64,000 nt of DNA, from contig JAIQZQ010000128.1 in NCBI GenBank assembly GCA_021777105.1, positions 43,810-107,809 on the forward strand, in the 5' to 3' direction. The number at the start of each line of letters is the position of its first letter. Positions within the stretch are counted from its first letter, which is position 1. The DNA is from Candidatus Anammoxibacter sp. (GTDB lineage: Bacteria; Planctomycetota; Brocadiia; Brocadiales; Anammoxibacteraceae). The notes under the pieces are model-generated. The model ran no database searches. It had not been told where the DNA came from and saw nothing but the letters and a program-made list of their open reading frames with translations. Below, piece by piece: positions 16,873 through 26,052 of this stretch. Both the position numbers and the translations under genes were made by a program.

Positions 16873-17048
16873 TTTAATTCCCGCCTATGCAAATGTTATT
16901 AGTTATAAATTTGATAGCGCTGAAGAATCAAATAACAACAAGCCGTCCACGCACAATAATCATTCTCCTATATAAATTATACCAAAAAACCGGCTAAAAG
17001 TCCCGTTTCGATTAGCAGATTAAAACTGATTGTGAGTAAGCGGAGATA

Positions 17049-17159
17049 TTTATACACACCCCTAAATCCCCTCTTAATTAGAGGGGACTTTTGTGAAAAA
17101 TCCATTTTAATCCCCTCTAGAAATAGGGGGTGTCTGCGTAGCAGACGGGGTGTGTAAAT
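17049..17159. repeat. Dispersed hairpin repeat (ccctaaatcccctc family), long copy
   Basis: The outer arms atttatacacacccc and ggggtgtgtaaat are complementary, and inside are further pairings (ctcttaattagagg; gtctgcgtagcagac). The segment ggggatttaggggtgtgtat recurs, in opposite orientation, near 36.8 kb and 50.7 kb. It lies in a 460-bp gap before the flavoprotein gene with no other gene in it. Confidence 0.65.
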
Positions 17160-17334
17160 CATGCGGAACAGTTGCAATATTCTTCTAACCAAAAATTTAT
17201 TAATTAAGCTAAGGGTTTAATTGCGATTAAGATGTTAATTTGATACAATACCGGGCTTATGGTTTAAAGTTTGGCGTTATTTGTAAATATACGAGGTATA
17301 TCCGTGGTTTGTATAAAAAGGAGGCGAGGATAAG

Positions 17335-19428
17335 ATGGCTACAAACGTGGCGATTTCAAGCAATGTGAATGGAGGCTCAAACGAAGAGGCTCCCTGTATT
17401 TTAGGATGTCCGATCAGGCAGGACGGGCGCGATTATATTCAATTGATTGCGAGGCGCAAGTTTGACGAGGCGTTTGAGGTGGTTCAGAACAGAAACGTTT
17501 TGCCTTCGGCCTGCGGTCGTATTTGCACGCATCCGTGCGAGGATGAGTGCCGCAGAAATTCTTTGGATAAGCCATTGGCCATTGCATGGCTTAAACGTTT
17601 TCTTTCAGACACGGTCAAACCAAAACCCCGCAAACAGGCGGAGGTTAAGTTTGATGAGAAGATTGCTATTGTGGGCGCCGGGCCGGCGGGGCTGGCGGCC
17701 GCGCACGACCTTGCATTGTTAGGTTACAAATGCGTTGTTTTTGAGGCAAAGGAGAATCCTGGCGGCATGATCGGCATAGGTGTGCCGGTGTTCAGACTTC
17801 CAAGAAATGAGATTGCAAAAGATGTGGCCGTTGTGAGAGACCTGGGGGTTGAGTTCAGATGCAATACGAGCGTGGGCAAGGATATTACTATAGATGAGAT
17901 AAAAGACGAGGGGTTTGATATTGTTTTTATTACGGTTGGGCTTCCTTTAAGCAGGTCGCTGCCGATTAAGGGTGTTGATTTAAAGGGCGTTTTAAAAGGG
18001 GTTGATTTCCTTGAGGAGGCAAATTCAACCGGCAAGGCGGATATTGGCGAAACCGTGCTGGTTATAGGCGGCGGGGCCGTGGCAATGGATTGCGCGCGCA
18101 CGGCTTTGAGACTGGGGCCTAAGGAGGTTCACGTTTCGTGTCTTGAATCTCGCAAGGAGATGCCTACTTCCGACTATGAAATAGAGGAGACTTTGCATGA
18201 GGGCATTATTCTGCACACGTCATTAGGGCCTAAAAGCGTAGTAGGCAAGGACGGCAAAGTTACGGGCCTTGAGACGTTAAAGGTTATATCAGTGTTTGAT
18301 GAGCAGGGAAGGTTTAATCCTTCTTTTCATGAGGGATCTGAGTCGGTAATTAACGCGGACACTATAATTATAGCCATCGGCCAGGGATCAGACCTGGAAG
18401 TTGTTAAAGGCGTTGAGGGCATTCAAACAACCCGCGGCGGCACAATAATTGCGGACAAGGATACTTTTATGACGGACGTTCCCGGCATATTTGCGGGCGG
18501 CGATATTGTGCTCGGCAGGGGAACGATGACTATGTGTCTTGGCCACGGCAAAAAGGCGGCTTTAACTATTCACAATTATCTGCGCGGCGAGACGGCAAAG
18601 GATGTCAGATTTGACGATATTGCGCCTATTCCGGAGCTTGCGGAGAGACGGGTTGAGTTGATAAAACGTGAAGAGAAACCAGGCATGCCCGCTATTGACG
18701 ACGACAAACGAAAGGCCTCTTTTGACGAGGTTGAGACGGGTTTTGACGAAGAGACGGCTGTGCGTGAAGCTCAAAGATGCATGAATTGCGGGGCGGGGGC
18801 GGTTGTGTCGCCCGAGCTGTGTATTGGATGCTTGACTTGCGTGAGGGCATGCCCATATGACATACCTGTTATTAACGAAGACAAGGTGGCTTATATTAGC
18901 GGTGATTGTCAATCATGCGGGGTTTGCGTGGTTGAGTGCCCGGCAAATGCGATTGAATTTAAAGGCGCGTTTGAGGACCAGGGCGAGGATGAGTTAAAAA
19001 ATGCGTTGAAGGATTCCATTAAAGGCAACGGAAAGCCTGTTGTTGTAAACCTGTTTTGCCACTATAGCAAGGCTCCGTATATAAATTCAGATAACAATGA
19101 GGTAAAGGCTTTGTTTAGCGATCCGAAATCAGGCCTGGTTAATGTGGGTGTTTTGGGTTTAAGCAAAATAAACGCAACCCTGCTGCTTCACGCGTTTGAG
19201 CATGGGGCGGACGCAGTGCTTGTAAGCGGTTGCGGCGATGATGACTGCCATTACGGTAAATCGTGCGTTGAGTGGGTGTCGCGCAAGATAGAGACGGCAA
19301 GGGAGTTTCTGGACGCTGTCGGCATCGGCGGTGAGAGGCTGGTTGTTTGCGATGCTGCAAATGACGGCAGTGGTTTTCTAGAGGCGGCAAAGAGTTTGGT
19401 TGAAAAGAGTGATGTGTTGAGAAATTAA
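17335..19428 (+). CDS. GltD-like flavoprotein fused to two [4Fe-4S] clusters and an FlpD/MvhD domain
   Basis: This 697-residue fusion has three parts. Residues 20-480 match glutamate-synthase small-subunit (GltD) flavoproteins: N-terminal cluster cysteines 21, 25, 60, 64, 68 and 72, an FAD motif AIVGAGPAGLAAAHDLA at 111-127, and an NAD(P)H motif VLVIGGGAVAMDCA near 245. Residues 482-540 hold a ferredoxin-like pair, CIGCLTCVRACP and CQSCGVCVVECP. The last part (about 555-690) is a FlpD/MvhD-like domain with VSGCGDDDCHYGKS, as in heterodisulfide reductase/hydrogenase links. It probably moves electrons between NAD(P)H, ferredoxin and a partner reductase in an anaerobe. No hydrogenase or HdrBC gene is adjacent. 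The start has an AAAAGGAGG site. Partner is unknown. Confidence 0.85.
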   Translation: MATNVAISSNVNGGSNEEAPCILGCPIRQDGRDYIQLIARRKFDEAFEVVQNRNVLPSACGRICTHPCEDECRRNSLDKPLAIAWLKRFLSDTVKPKPRKQAEVKFDEKIAIVGAGPAGLAAAHDLALLGYKCVVFEAKENPGGMIGIGVPVFRLPRNEIAKDVAVVRDLGVEFRCNTSVGKDITIDEIKDEGFDIVFITVGLPLSRSLPIKGVDLKGVLKGVDFLEEANSTGKADIGETVLVIGGGAVAMDCARTALRLGPKEVHVSCLESRKEMPTSDYEIEETLHEGIILHTSLGPKSVVGKDGKVTGLETLKVISVFDEQGRFNPSFHEGSESVINADTIIIAIGQGSDLEVVKGVEGIQTTRGGTIIADKDTFMTDVPGIFAGGDIVLGRGTMTMCLGHGKKAALTIHNYLRGETAKDVRFDDIAPIPELAERRVELIKREEKPGMPAIDDDKRKASFDEVETGFDEETAVREAQRCMNCGAGAVVSPELCIGCLTCVRACPYDIPVINEDKVAYISGDCQSCGVCVVECPANAIEFKGAFEDQGEDELKNALKDSIKGNGKPVVVNLFCHYSKAPYINSDNNEVKALFSDPKSGLVNVGVLGLSKINATLLLHAFEHGADAVLVSGCGDDDCHYGKSCVEWVSRKIETAREFLDAVGIGGERLVVCDAANDGSGFLEAAKSLVEKSDVLRN

Positions 19429-19464
19429 ATCAAGACCGCGCAAATTAATGGAAAAGGAAAAATA

Positions 19465-19869
19465 ATGTTATATAACTTTCGGAATATTAAATTTGTTTTA
19501 TTGCCGCTGCTGGCAGCTTTTATGTGCCTGTTTTCTTCATGCAATGATGTGGAGAAAAACTTTGGGGATTATATAAATGACGGTATCAAGCATACGGAGG
19601 AGCAGCATTACGACAAGGCTATGGCATCTTTTAAAAATGCGATAAAACTTGAGCCTGACAACGCTTTTGCGCATTACACTCTGGGCGGTATTTACACTTT
19701 TAAGGATATGAATGAAGATGCGATAACGCAGTATAATAAGGCTATTGAGCTTGACCCTAATTACCCGGACCCGCATTACAGTGTAGGTTTTGTGTATGAA
19801 AAACTGGGGATGAATGAAGAGGCTAAACATGAGTTTGCGCGTTTTGATGAGTTGAAAAAGAAGAAGTAA
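19465..19869 (+). CDS. TPR lipoprotein
   Basis: The 134-residue protein has a signal sequence ending in a lipobox (LFSSC, Cys about 26), so it should be lipid-anchored. Two to three TPR units follow: HYDKAMASFKNAIKLEPDN, FAHYTLGGIYTFKDMNEDAI, then the copy with AIELDPNYPDPHYSVGFVYEKLG. Such small proteins act as scaffolds in envelope assembly. It is 36 bp downstream of the flavoprotein gene and ends at a strong terminator, so the two may share a transcript, although functions look unrelated. Confidence 0.8.
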   Translation: MLYNFRNIKFVLLPLLAAFMCLFSSCNDVEKNFGDYINDGIKHTEEQHYDKAMASFKNAIKLEPDNAFAHYTLGGIYTFKDMNEDAITQYNKAIELDPNYPDPHYSVGFVYEKLGMNEEAKHEFARFDELKKKK

Positions 19870-19891
19870 GATTTTAATTTATAAATAGAAT

Positions 19892-19930
19892 AAAGCCGGG
19901 AAGGTCTTGCAGGACTGCCCGGCTTTTTTT
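19892..19930 (+). terminator. Rho-independent terminator
   Basis: GC-rich stem aaagccggg / cccggcttt with an inner paired segment (ggtc / ggac-type, imperfect) is followed by a run of seven T. It closes the flavoprotein-lipoprotein unit. Confidence 0.85.
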
Positions 19931-19951
19931 ATGGAAATAGACCATTAAAAA

Positions 19952-21931
19952 ATGAGAATGGAAGCAACCATTGATATTTTAAAAGAGCTAAACGTATTCC
20001 CCGCCGGGGATGACGAGCTTTGCGAAGTGTACAGCTCTTCGGCTCTAAATAGCGGAATCTCGCTGCTTGATTACATGACTATTCGTGATTTGATGGAGTT
20101 TTCCGGTAAAAAAAACGATCCTGCCCTGGTTGCCATATTGATATGCATGTTTGCGGCCCTTAAGGAAGGGAGTCTTAGGATAACCCTTAACAACCAAGGT
20201 TTGACAAAGAGGTTGGGGCGTTTTATGGATAAAGGCGCGGCGAAAAAACTTGCACAACGGTTTCTGAAAGAGTATGAAAACAACGGGTATTCCGAACTGA
20301 CGGCATCGTCTGAAACCGGAGAATATAAGCCGCTTGTTAAGCAAAGATATAACGAAAACGACCGGCTCTATTTTCAAAAATATTTTGTTCGTGAAGATAG
20401 CCTGAAACGCAGCCTTAAAGCCTTGCTTGATATTAAACCTATTGTGGGGAAGGAGGCTCCGCAACCAGCGGCTTTATTAAAAGAGACTCTTGAACAATGC
20501 CCTGTGTTGTTAAAATCGGGCAAACCATTCAGGTTTGACAAGAAACAGATAGAAGCGGTTGAAAAAGCGATAACTCAAAATTTCCTGATAATTTCAGGAG
20601 GCCCAGGCACGGGTAAAACTACAATTCTGGCAAATATACTGCGTTGTCTTGTCAGGCGCGGCATAAAACCCGAGCGCATAATACTTGCGGCCCCCACCGG
20701 AAGGGCCGCGCAACGCATGACGGAGTCTATTCAGTCCTGTTTAGGCTCAATTAAAGAGCCGGAGGAGCATGACAAGCAGCTAAAACCTATTGAAAGCGGC
20801 ACAATTCACAGGCTGCTTAAATATGAATCGGTTAAAAACAGTTTCTATTTTAATGAATATAACCAGCTACCTGCGGACGTTGTTATTGTAGACGAGGTTT
20901 CAATGGTTGATATAACTCTCATGGATAAGCTGATTAAGTCCATAGATACTGCAAACGCAAAGGTGATTTTGCTGGGCGATAAAGATCAATTGCCTTCTGT
21001 CGAGGCCGGGGCGCCTTTGGCTGATCTCATACCTGTTGATAATAAAAACCCGCATTTACAGGAAAGGGTTGTGACTCTTGATAAGGACTACAGGGCAAAA
21101 GGGGCTATTCTTGGTTTAATACGGGATATTAAAAACAGAGAGGGAGAAGATAAGGTCAGGTGGCCGGAACCGGTTCATATTAACGATGCGTTTCAAATGA
21201 AAGCGGGGGGATGTTGTTTAATTGATAAACCAAACAGGGCTGAATTGATAGATATGATAACAAGTTGGGTTGATCATTTTTACAGGCGCCCCGCCGGAGC
21301 CGGCAGGAAAACGTATATAGACCTGATTAATAAAGCTTGTCAATGCAGCCTTGAAGACCTTTCAGCGGGGCGTGGCAAAAAGATACTTGATCCTCTATTT
21401 AGTTGCCTGGATAATGCAAAAATATTGACGTTGATACGCGAGGGAGATTATGGTTGCGCGGGCATAAATAGGGCGGCCGGCGGATACTTAAGGCGAGATG
21501 TTGACAAAAAGGGAACAGGGGCTCTATTTGCCGGTGAGCCTATTCTGATCTTACGCAACGATTACAAACTTGGCCTTTTTAACGGCGACATAGGCGCGAC
21601 TCTGCGCGATTGCAAGGGGAGCTATTGCGCTGTTTTTAGGAAATCCGGAAATTACGCCGCATATCCGATTGAAACCATACCAGCGCATGAATCGGCGTTT
21701 GCCGTAACTGTGCATAAAAGCCAGGGTTCTGAATTCAATAATGTTATGCTGATGTTGCCGGATGATGATAAACATTCATTGCTAACCCGGGAGATAATTT
21801 ATACCGGGCTTACCAGGGCTAAGAATAGGGCGTTTATTTGCGGCAATATAGCCGCGCTTGATTATGCTGTGGGCAGAAAGATTGAGCGCGAATCTGGATT
21901 AGGCGAGTGGGCCGGGTTTGGTGATTTGTGA
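19952..21931 (+). CDS. recD: Exodeoxyribonuclease V alpha subunit (RecD) type helicase
   Basis: The 659-residue SF1B helicase has Walker A GGPGTGKT at about residues 216-223, AAPTGRAAQRM (motif Ia), VIVDEVSMVD (Walker B), LLGDKDQLPSVEAGAPLADL (motif III), and the C-terminal AVTVHKSQGSEFNNVMLMLP (motif V). The N-terminal 200 residues follow RecD rather than RecD2, which has a longer N-terminus with HhH repeats. RecD normally works in the RecBCD complex on DNA ends; recB and recC are not in the window, so they are either elsewhere or absent. It begins 22 bp after a terminator and so has its own promoter. Confidence 0.85.
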   Translation: MRMEATIDILKELNVFPAGDDELCEVYSSSALNSGISLLDYMTIRDLMEFSGKKNDPALVAILICMFAALKEGSLRITLNNQGLTKRLGRFMDKGAAKKLAQRFLKEYENNGYSELTASSETGEYKPLVKQRYNENDRLYFQKYFVREDSLKRSLKALLDIKPIVGKEAPQPAALLKETLEQCPVLLKSGKPFRFDKKQIEAVEKAITQNFLIISGGPGTGKTTILANILRCLVRRGIKPERIILAAPTGRAAQRMTESIQSCLGSIKEPEEHDKQLKPIESGTIHRLLKYESVKNSFYFNEYNQLPADVVIVDEVSMVDITLMDKLIKSIDTANAKVILLGDKDQLPSVEAGAPLADLIPVDNKNPHLQERVVTLDKDYRAKGAILGLIRDIKNREGEDKVRWPEPVHINDAFQMKAGGCCLIDKPNRAELIDMITSWVDHFYRRPAGAGRKTYIDLINKACQCSLEDLSAGRGKKILDPLFSCLDNAKILTLIREGDYGCAGINRAAGGYLRRDVDKKGTGALFAGEPILILRNDYKLGLFNGDIGATLRDCKGSYCAVFRKSGNYAAYPIETIPAHESAFAVTVHKSQGSEFNNVMLMLPDDDKHSLLTREIIYTGLTRAKNRAFICGNIAALDYAVGRKIERESGLGEWAGFGDL

Positions 21932-22141
21932 TAATTCTATGTTGTCCCCTTCGACAATAACATAGAGTTAAGCAGCCTGCAAGTTTTCAGCATATTGGTA
22001 TCCTATTATTTTGTTGATTATGTTTAATGTTTCAGGTACATTTATTTTTACATGCAGCGCATTCGCTCATATTACAGGTGAATGCGCTTTTTTTATATAT
22101 ATTTATTGATAACCTATAATTGCTAAATTAAGATCATTAGT

Positions 22142-22765
22142 ATGAGAAAACCAAGAATTAAACTATACGCCTTGGTTCACCTTTGGCGCAAGAAGAGTTA
22201 TTTAAAAGAACTGGGCTGGTTTGAAAGCTATAAATCAAGGGGCGCGGTGGATTTGGAAGGAAGGCCGGCTCCGCTGTTTACATATCCTTTGCTTGAATTC
22301 CTGAAACCGCGAATAAAGCCGGATTTTTCAGTGTTTGAGTTTGGTAGCGGCCATTCAACGCTTTGGTGGGCAAGGAATGTCGGCGATATAGAGGCTGTGG
22401 AGCATTCTGAATATTGGCGCGAAAAAATAAAGGCCTTGTCGCCGGCAAACGTTAAATTGCATTATGTCCCACTGGAATATGACGGCGAATATTGCAGGCA
22501 AGCCCTCAAATCAAAAAAAAAGCATGATATTTTGGTTATAGACGGCCGTGACAGGGTCAGGTGCGCTAAATATTGCATTGAAGCCCTTAAAGACGACGGT
22601 GTGATTATATGGGACGATACTTACAGGGAGTGTTACAAAGAAGGCGTGGATTTCCTTTTCTCAAAAGGATTTAAAAAACTGGAGTTTGTTGGTTTAGTCG
22701 CTAATTCAATTCGCCGCAAAGAGAGCTCGCTTTTCTACCGCGCTAATAACTGCCTTGGCATTTAA
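22142..22765 (+). CDS. Class I SAM-dependent methyltransferase-like protein
   Basis: The 207-residue protein contains FEFGSGHSTLWWARNVGDIE (residues 65-84), matching motif I of Rossmann methyltransferases, then an acidic end of strand 2 (VEHSEYW), and LVIDGRDRVRCA with GVIIWDDTYR later. The family resembles FkbM-less 'class I' enzymes found in polysaccharide or capsule loci. There is no signal peptide or TM. The next gene is a VanZ-like membrane protein 32 bp downstream, so they are probably co-transcribed. Substrate is unknown. Confidence 0.7.
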   Translation: MRKPRIKLYALVHLWRKKSYLKELGWFESYKSRGAVDLEGRPAPLFTYPLLEFLKPRIKPDFSVFEFGSGHSTLWWARNVGDIEAVEHSEYWREKIKALSPANVKLHYVPLEYDGEYCRQALKSKKKHDILVIDGRDRVRCAKYCIEALKDDGVIIWDDTYRECYKEGVDFLFSKGFKKLEFVGLVANSIRRKESSLFYRANNCLGI

Positions 22766-22797
22766 CCCGCCTATGTTTAAACTGCATTCATATCGCA

Positions 22798-23793
22798 ATG
22801 GAAAATAATCCGAACAATATCTATTTCTCCCTGTTTGTAGGCGTTTTAATATTTTTAATATCCCTCGCCTTTACAATATTTATAAAGAGTGGCAACAGGA
22901 AGCTCCGTATAATTTACTGGTCCGGCATTGTTGTGTATGCTGCTTTGCTTCCATACACGATATTGGCGTTAATGTTTGGCTATAAATATTTAAAACCTTC
23001 CGTTATAAATGATATACCGGTTTATCTTGCGATACTGTTTTGTGTGTCTATCTTTGCCATATGCAGAGATTATAGGGCGCTTTTGCGCAAAAACAACGTG
23101 TTTGCAATATTGTTGGGCATAGGGATATACACTGCTATTTTTTTGCTGCAAAAATTACCGACCAAAAACATTCATATTGCGCAATATTTCCTGCTTTCTT
23201 TCCTTATCCTTAAAGCAGTTAAGCTTGATTATAATGGAAGATGGGCGTATGTTTTTATGTGGTGTTTTACTTCGTTAATCGGCGTTATGGACGAGACTTT
23301 TCAGGGCATTCATAATGCCAGGTTTTTTAATTTATATGACGCCCTGATGAACTCGTCTGTGTCGGCGGGCTCCGCGTTGATTTTCTTTGCGGTTGGCGCC
23401 CATAAGCGTGGCGATAACGAATCGGGCAAGAATGAAATATTTGCCGTGACGTTTATTAAAGATTTAGCGCCGGCTCTTTTTCAGAAAAGCAATTTTAACT
23501 TCAACAATATATCGACATTGGTTGTTGGCGTTTTGTCAATCTGCAATCTTGAAGTTTTACTTGGTTTTTCCGCCGCAAATCGCGAGTCGGTATTGTTGAA
23601 AGTATACCTAACGGTAATTAGCTCATGCTCCCTTGTGGCAATTGCGTTGATGTTGCGCAGTGTTATTGGAGGCGGATTACGGGGCGTAATTTCAACCGGC
23701 CGGTTTATGCTTGTTTTGGTTCCGCAGGTTATTTTCTTTTCAATCAACGCAACAATCCTTGCCGTAATTTTATCCGCAACTGAATTTAGATGA
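22798..23793 (+). CDS. VanZ-like polytopic membrane protein
   Basis: The 331-residue protein has about nine hydrophobic segments. In the middle is the VanZ-like signature: Asp165-Glu166 and Gln169 in VMDETFQGI, Arg175, then Asp181 and Asn185 in NLYDALMNSS. In VanZ relatives these line a membrane groove; the natural role is unknown (VanZ itself confers low-level teicoplanin resistance). The extra C-terminal TM helices are not part of the short VanZ proteins. The gene lies between the methyltransferase and the large uncharacterised protein, all on the same strand with small gaps. Confidence 0.7.
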   Translation: MENNPNNIYFSLFVGVLIFLISLAFTIFIKSGNRKLRIIYWSGIVVYAALLPYTILALMFGYKYLKPSVINDIPVYLAILFCVSIFAICRDYRALLRKNNVFAILLGIGIYTAIFLLQKLPTKNIHIAQYFLLSFLILKAVKLDYNGRWAYVFMWCFTSLIGVMDETFQGIHNARFFNLYDALMNSSVSAGSALIFFAVGAHKRGDNESGKNEIFAVTFIKDLAPALFQKSNFNFNNISTLVVGVLSICNLEVLLGFSAANRESVLLKVYLTVISSCSLVAIALMLRSVIGGGLRGVISTGRFMLVLVPQVIFFSINATILAVILSATEFR

Positions 23794-23816
23794 AAACCGG
23801 CAACTAAAAGCTAATT

Positions 23817-25595
23817 ATGAGAAACGATAAATTAAATTCAAGATATTTTATTCCAGCAAATGACAGGGAAATCTTTATTGATCCAAATTTGGAGGAAATG
23901 CCCGCCGTAATTTCAGCAAATATGGAACAGTTTAAAAGTCATGATTTTTCAATATGCGGGAAAGATTATAATGCATTTCGCAATAAAGTTCGTTGCGATG
24001 TTATTAAAAAGGCAAAAAAGTATACCAAAAATATACTGACGCAGTTGGGTGGTAGAAAAGAAAGTATAGAAAAAATAGATAGTTATCCTGATGCGCCGAA
24101 GGATATTCCTATTATTCAGACCGGCCACGCGCCGATACTCTATCCTCCAGGAATATGGATAAAAAACCACTTGGTGAGCTATCTTGCGGAAAAATGCGGG
24201 GGCATTGGGCTGAATGTTGTTATGGATAATGACACGCCGCAGGAGAATCTTATTTTGGCGCCTGATTTAAAATCGTTAAGCGTCAAAACCATAAAGGGTT
24301 TTGAGTTTAGAAAAGGTATTCCATTTGAAGAATTAGCGGGGCCATTTACAAAGGGCAATGAAAATTTAAGCGGATTGCCTGGTGAAACGATAAACACCGT
24401 AGATGTAATAAATGGTTTGCATAGGGATATTACGGGAAAATGTTCATTAGCAACAGATTCGCAATTTGCCGAATCTGTAAAAAAATATATTGATTTAATG
24501 ATTGCCGGCTCTGAGTATGCCCGGAATTTTGGGGAATGTTCAACTTTTGCGCGAAGGATGCGCGAGGAAGAGTTTGGAGTCCACAATCTTGAGTTGCCTA
24601 TTTCAGCGATAAGTGAAACTGAAGGGTTTTTGATGTTTTTCATATGCGTGGCAATGAAAATTAAATTGTTTGCTTCAAACTATAATGCCGGGCTGGAAGA
24701 GTACAGAATGAAGAACAAAGTCCGGTCAACGGCAAATCCATTGCCGAATCTAAAGGTTGAAAACGGCTTGGTTGAGGCCCCATTCTGGATATGGAAAAAA
24801 GGCTCCGCCAGGAGTAAAGTTTTCCTTCGCGAAATTGAAGGCGAACAAATAGAAATTGCGATTGAATGCGCTGTGAATGGGCAAAACAGCGCAAATTCGG
24901 GCAATAACAGTCAAACAAAACATTTGCAAATCATTGGCGCAATTACCTCGAATGACGCAACTCAAAATATTGAAATAATACGAGAGATTACCAAGGCCGG
25001 ATTCAAGATCAGACCAAGGGCGTTGACAAACACTATTTTCTGCCGGCTATTTTTATCAGACATGTTTGCGCACGGTATTGGGGGCGCAAAATACGATGTT
25101 ATATCAGACTCGATTATTATGAATTTTTTTAAGGCGGCTCCTCCACGATACTCCGCAATATCGGCGACTCTGTACCCGCCTATTGAAAAGCATGATGTTA
25201 GCGATGAAGATATTCGCGCAAAATTAAACGAACTTAAACAGATAAAGCAAAATCCTGATAAATATTTGCCTCCCACGGCTTTAGAAATGCCGGAAGTAAA
25301 AAAATTGGCAATGGAAAAGCGGGAATTAGCCGGCAAAAAAACAAATGATGATAAGGTTGAGGCGCGGAATAAGTTTTTACGGATAAAGGAGATTAACTCA
25401 ATACTGGGCGGTTATGTAAAGGAGATTTACGACGACAAGGAGTTGTTGATTGAGACTTTAAAAAACAGGTTAAAATATAACGCTACGATTGAAAACCGTA
25501 ATTATCCTTTTATGATCTATACTGATGAGTTTCTTAAAGAATTTTTTTGTGAAGAACTGTGGCGTGAAAGGGTATTGCCGGCAGTAGGCAACTGA
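23817..25595 (+). CDS. Large conserved protein of unknown function
   Basis: I do not recognise a named family for this 592-residue soluble protein. The most conserved-looking part is IIQTGHAPILYPPGIWIKNH (residues 99-118) followed by GGIGLNVVMDNDTPQE. This GHxP...GxWxKN...NDxT arrangement resembles PVC-type hypotheticals and is loosely reminiscent of the GQQ...K pattern of BshC (bacillithiol synthase). Other features are FGECSTFARRMREEE, a Phe-rich middle and a long charged coiled region from about 470 to 560. It is the third gene of a three-gene run and ends inside a large hairpin. A metabolic or cofactor-related enzyme is possible; I leave function open. Confidence 0.6.
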   Translation: MRNDKLNSRYFIPANDREIFIDPNLEEMPAVISANMEQFKSHDFSICGKDYNAFRNKVRCDVIKKAKKYTKNILTQLGGRKESIEKIDSYPDAPKDIPIIQTGHAPILYPPGIWIKNHLVSYLAEKCGGIGLNVVMDNDTPQENLILAPDLKSLSVKTIKGFEFRKGIPFEELAGPFTKGNENLSGLPGETINTVDVINGLHRDITGKCSLATDSQFAESVKKYIDLMIAGSEYARNFGECSTFARRMREEEFGVHNLELPISAISETEGFLMFFICVAMKIKLFASNYNAGLEEYRMKNKVRSTANPLPNLKVENGLVEAPFWIWKKGSARSKVFLREIEGEQIEIAIECAVNGQNSANSGNNSQTKHLQIIGAITSNDATQNIEIIREITKAGFKIRPRALTNTIFCRLFLSDMFAHGIGGAKYDVISDSIIMNFFKAAPPRYSAISATLYPPIEKHDVSDEDIRAKLNELKQIKQNPDKYLPPTALEMPEVKKLAMEKRELAGKKTNDDKVEARNKFLRIKEINSILGGYVKEIYDDKELLIETLKNRLKYNATIENRNYPFMIYTDEFLKEFFCEELWRERVLPAVGN

Positions 25596-25626
25596 AACAT
25601 CGCGTGTTTCAGTTGCTCACTGCCGG
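25578..25626 (+). terminator. Long hairpin overlapping the stop codon
   Basis: An inner perfect 12-bp stem (gcaactgaaaca / tgtttcagttgc, loop tcgcg) is nested in outer ccggcagt / actgccgg pairing. The stop codon lies in the left arm. There is no T-run directly after it, so it may instead stabilise the 3' end; a looser ccggc-rich hairpin follows. Confidence 0.65.
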
Positions 25627-25705
25627 CCCTGTTTTTTGCCGGGCTGAGAAAAAAAACAGGAGGCGTTCTTAATGGCTTTTTGAGTGAAAGCCGGGCTGCG
25701 CTGTC

Positions 25706-25957
25706 TTAATCTTTGTTTACAGCGGTTTCAGGCGTATCAGCTATTTCGCTGTTAGAGTCTATTCTTAATCTTGTTTGATGGATCTTCTCATCATTGTCGG
25801 CTTTTAATTTTGCCAAAGTGATTTTGCCTGTTTCTAAGTCATTCTCAACTTTTCTGACTTCAACAACATAGTCTTCAAATTTATTAAAAAGTATCCATCC
25901 AAATTTTTCCCATATTTCGCGCAACTCTTCAGCGCTGCATTTTACTAGTTTCTTCAT
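25706..25957 (-). CDS. Small charged protein of unknown function
   Basis: The 83-residue product starts MKKLVKCSAEELREIWEKFG at an ATG with a good AAGGAG site, chosen over a TTG-like codon 28 codons upstream. It is helical and charged, has one Cys, and ends in a low-complexity acidic/Thr segment (SEIADTPETAVNKD). It has no signal peptide or membrane segment. It is 95 bp downstream of the transglutaminase-like gene, so it may be cotranscribed and act as its accessory. No family recognised. Confidence 0.55.
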   Translation of the reverse strand: MKKLVKCSAEELREIWEKFGWILFNKFEDYVVEVRKVENDLETGKITLAKLKADNDEKIHQTRLRIDSNSEIADTPETAVNKD

Positions 25958-26052
25958 TGTAATTCTCCTTTCCTTTTTTTGTTTCGTCTCTGCTTTAAAA
26001 TGGGGCGCCGCGCAGAGTAAAATTTTCTCATTCGGAAACATTTTCTATCAGA

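Noticed and set aside
23817..25595. Annotation as bacillithiol synthase BshC
   Set aside because: Only a loose motif resemblance; the strongly conserved BshC blocks are not present.
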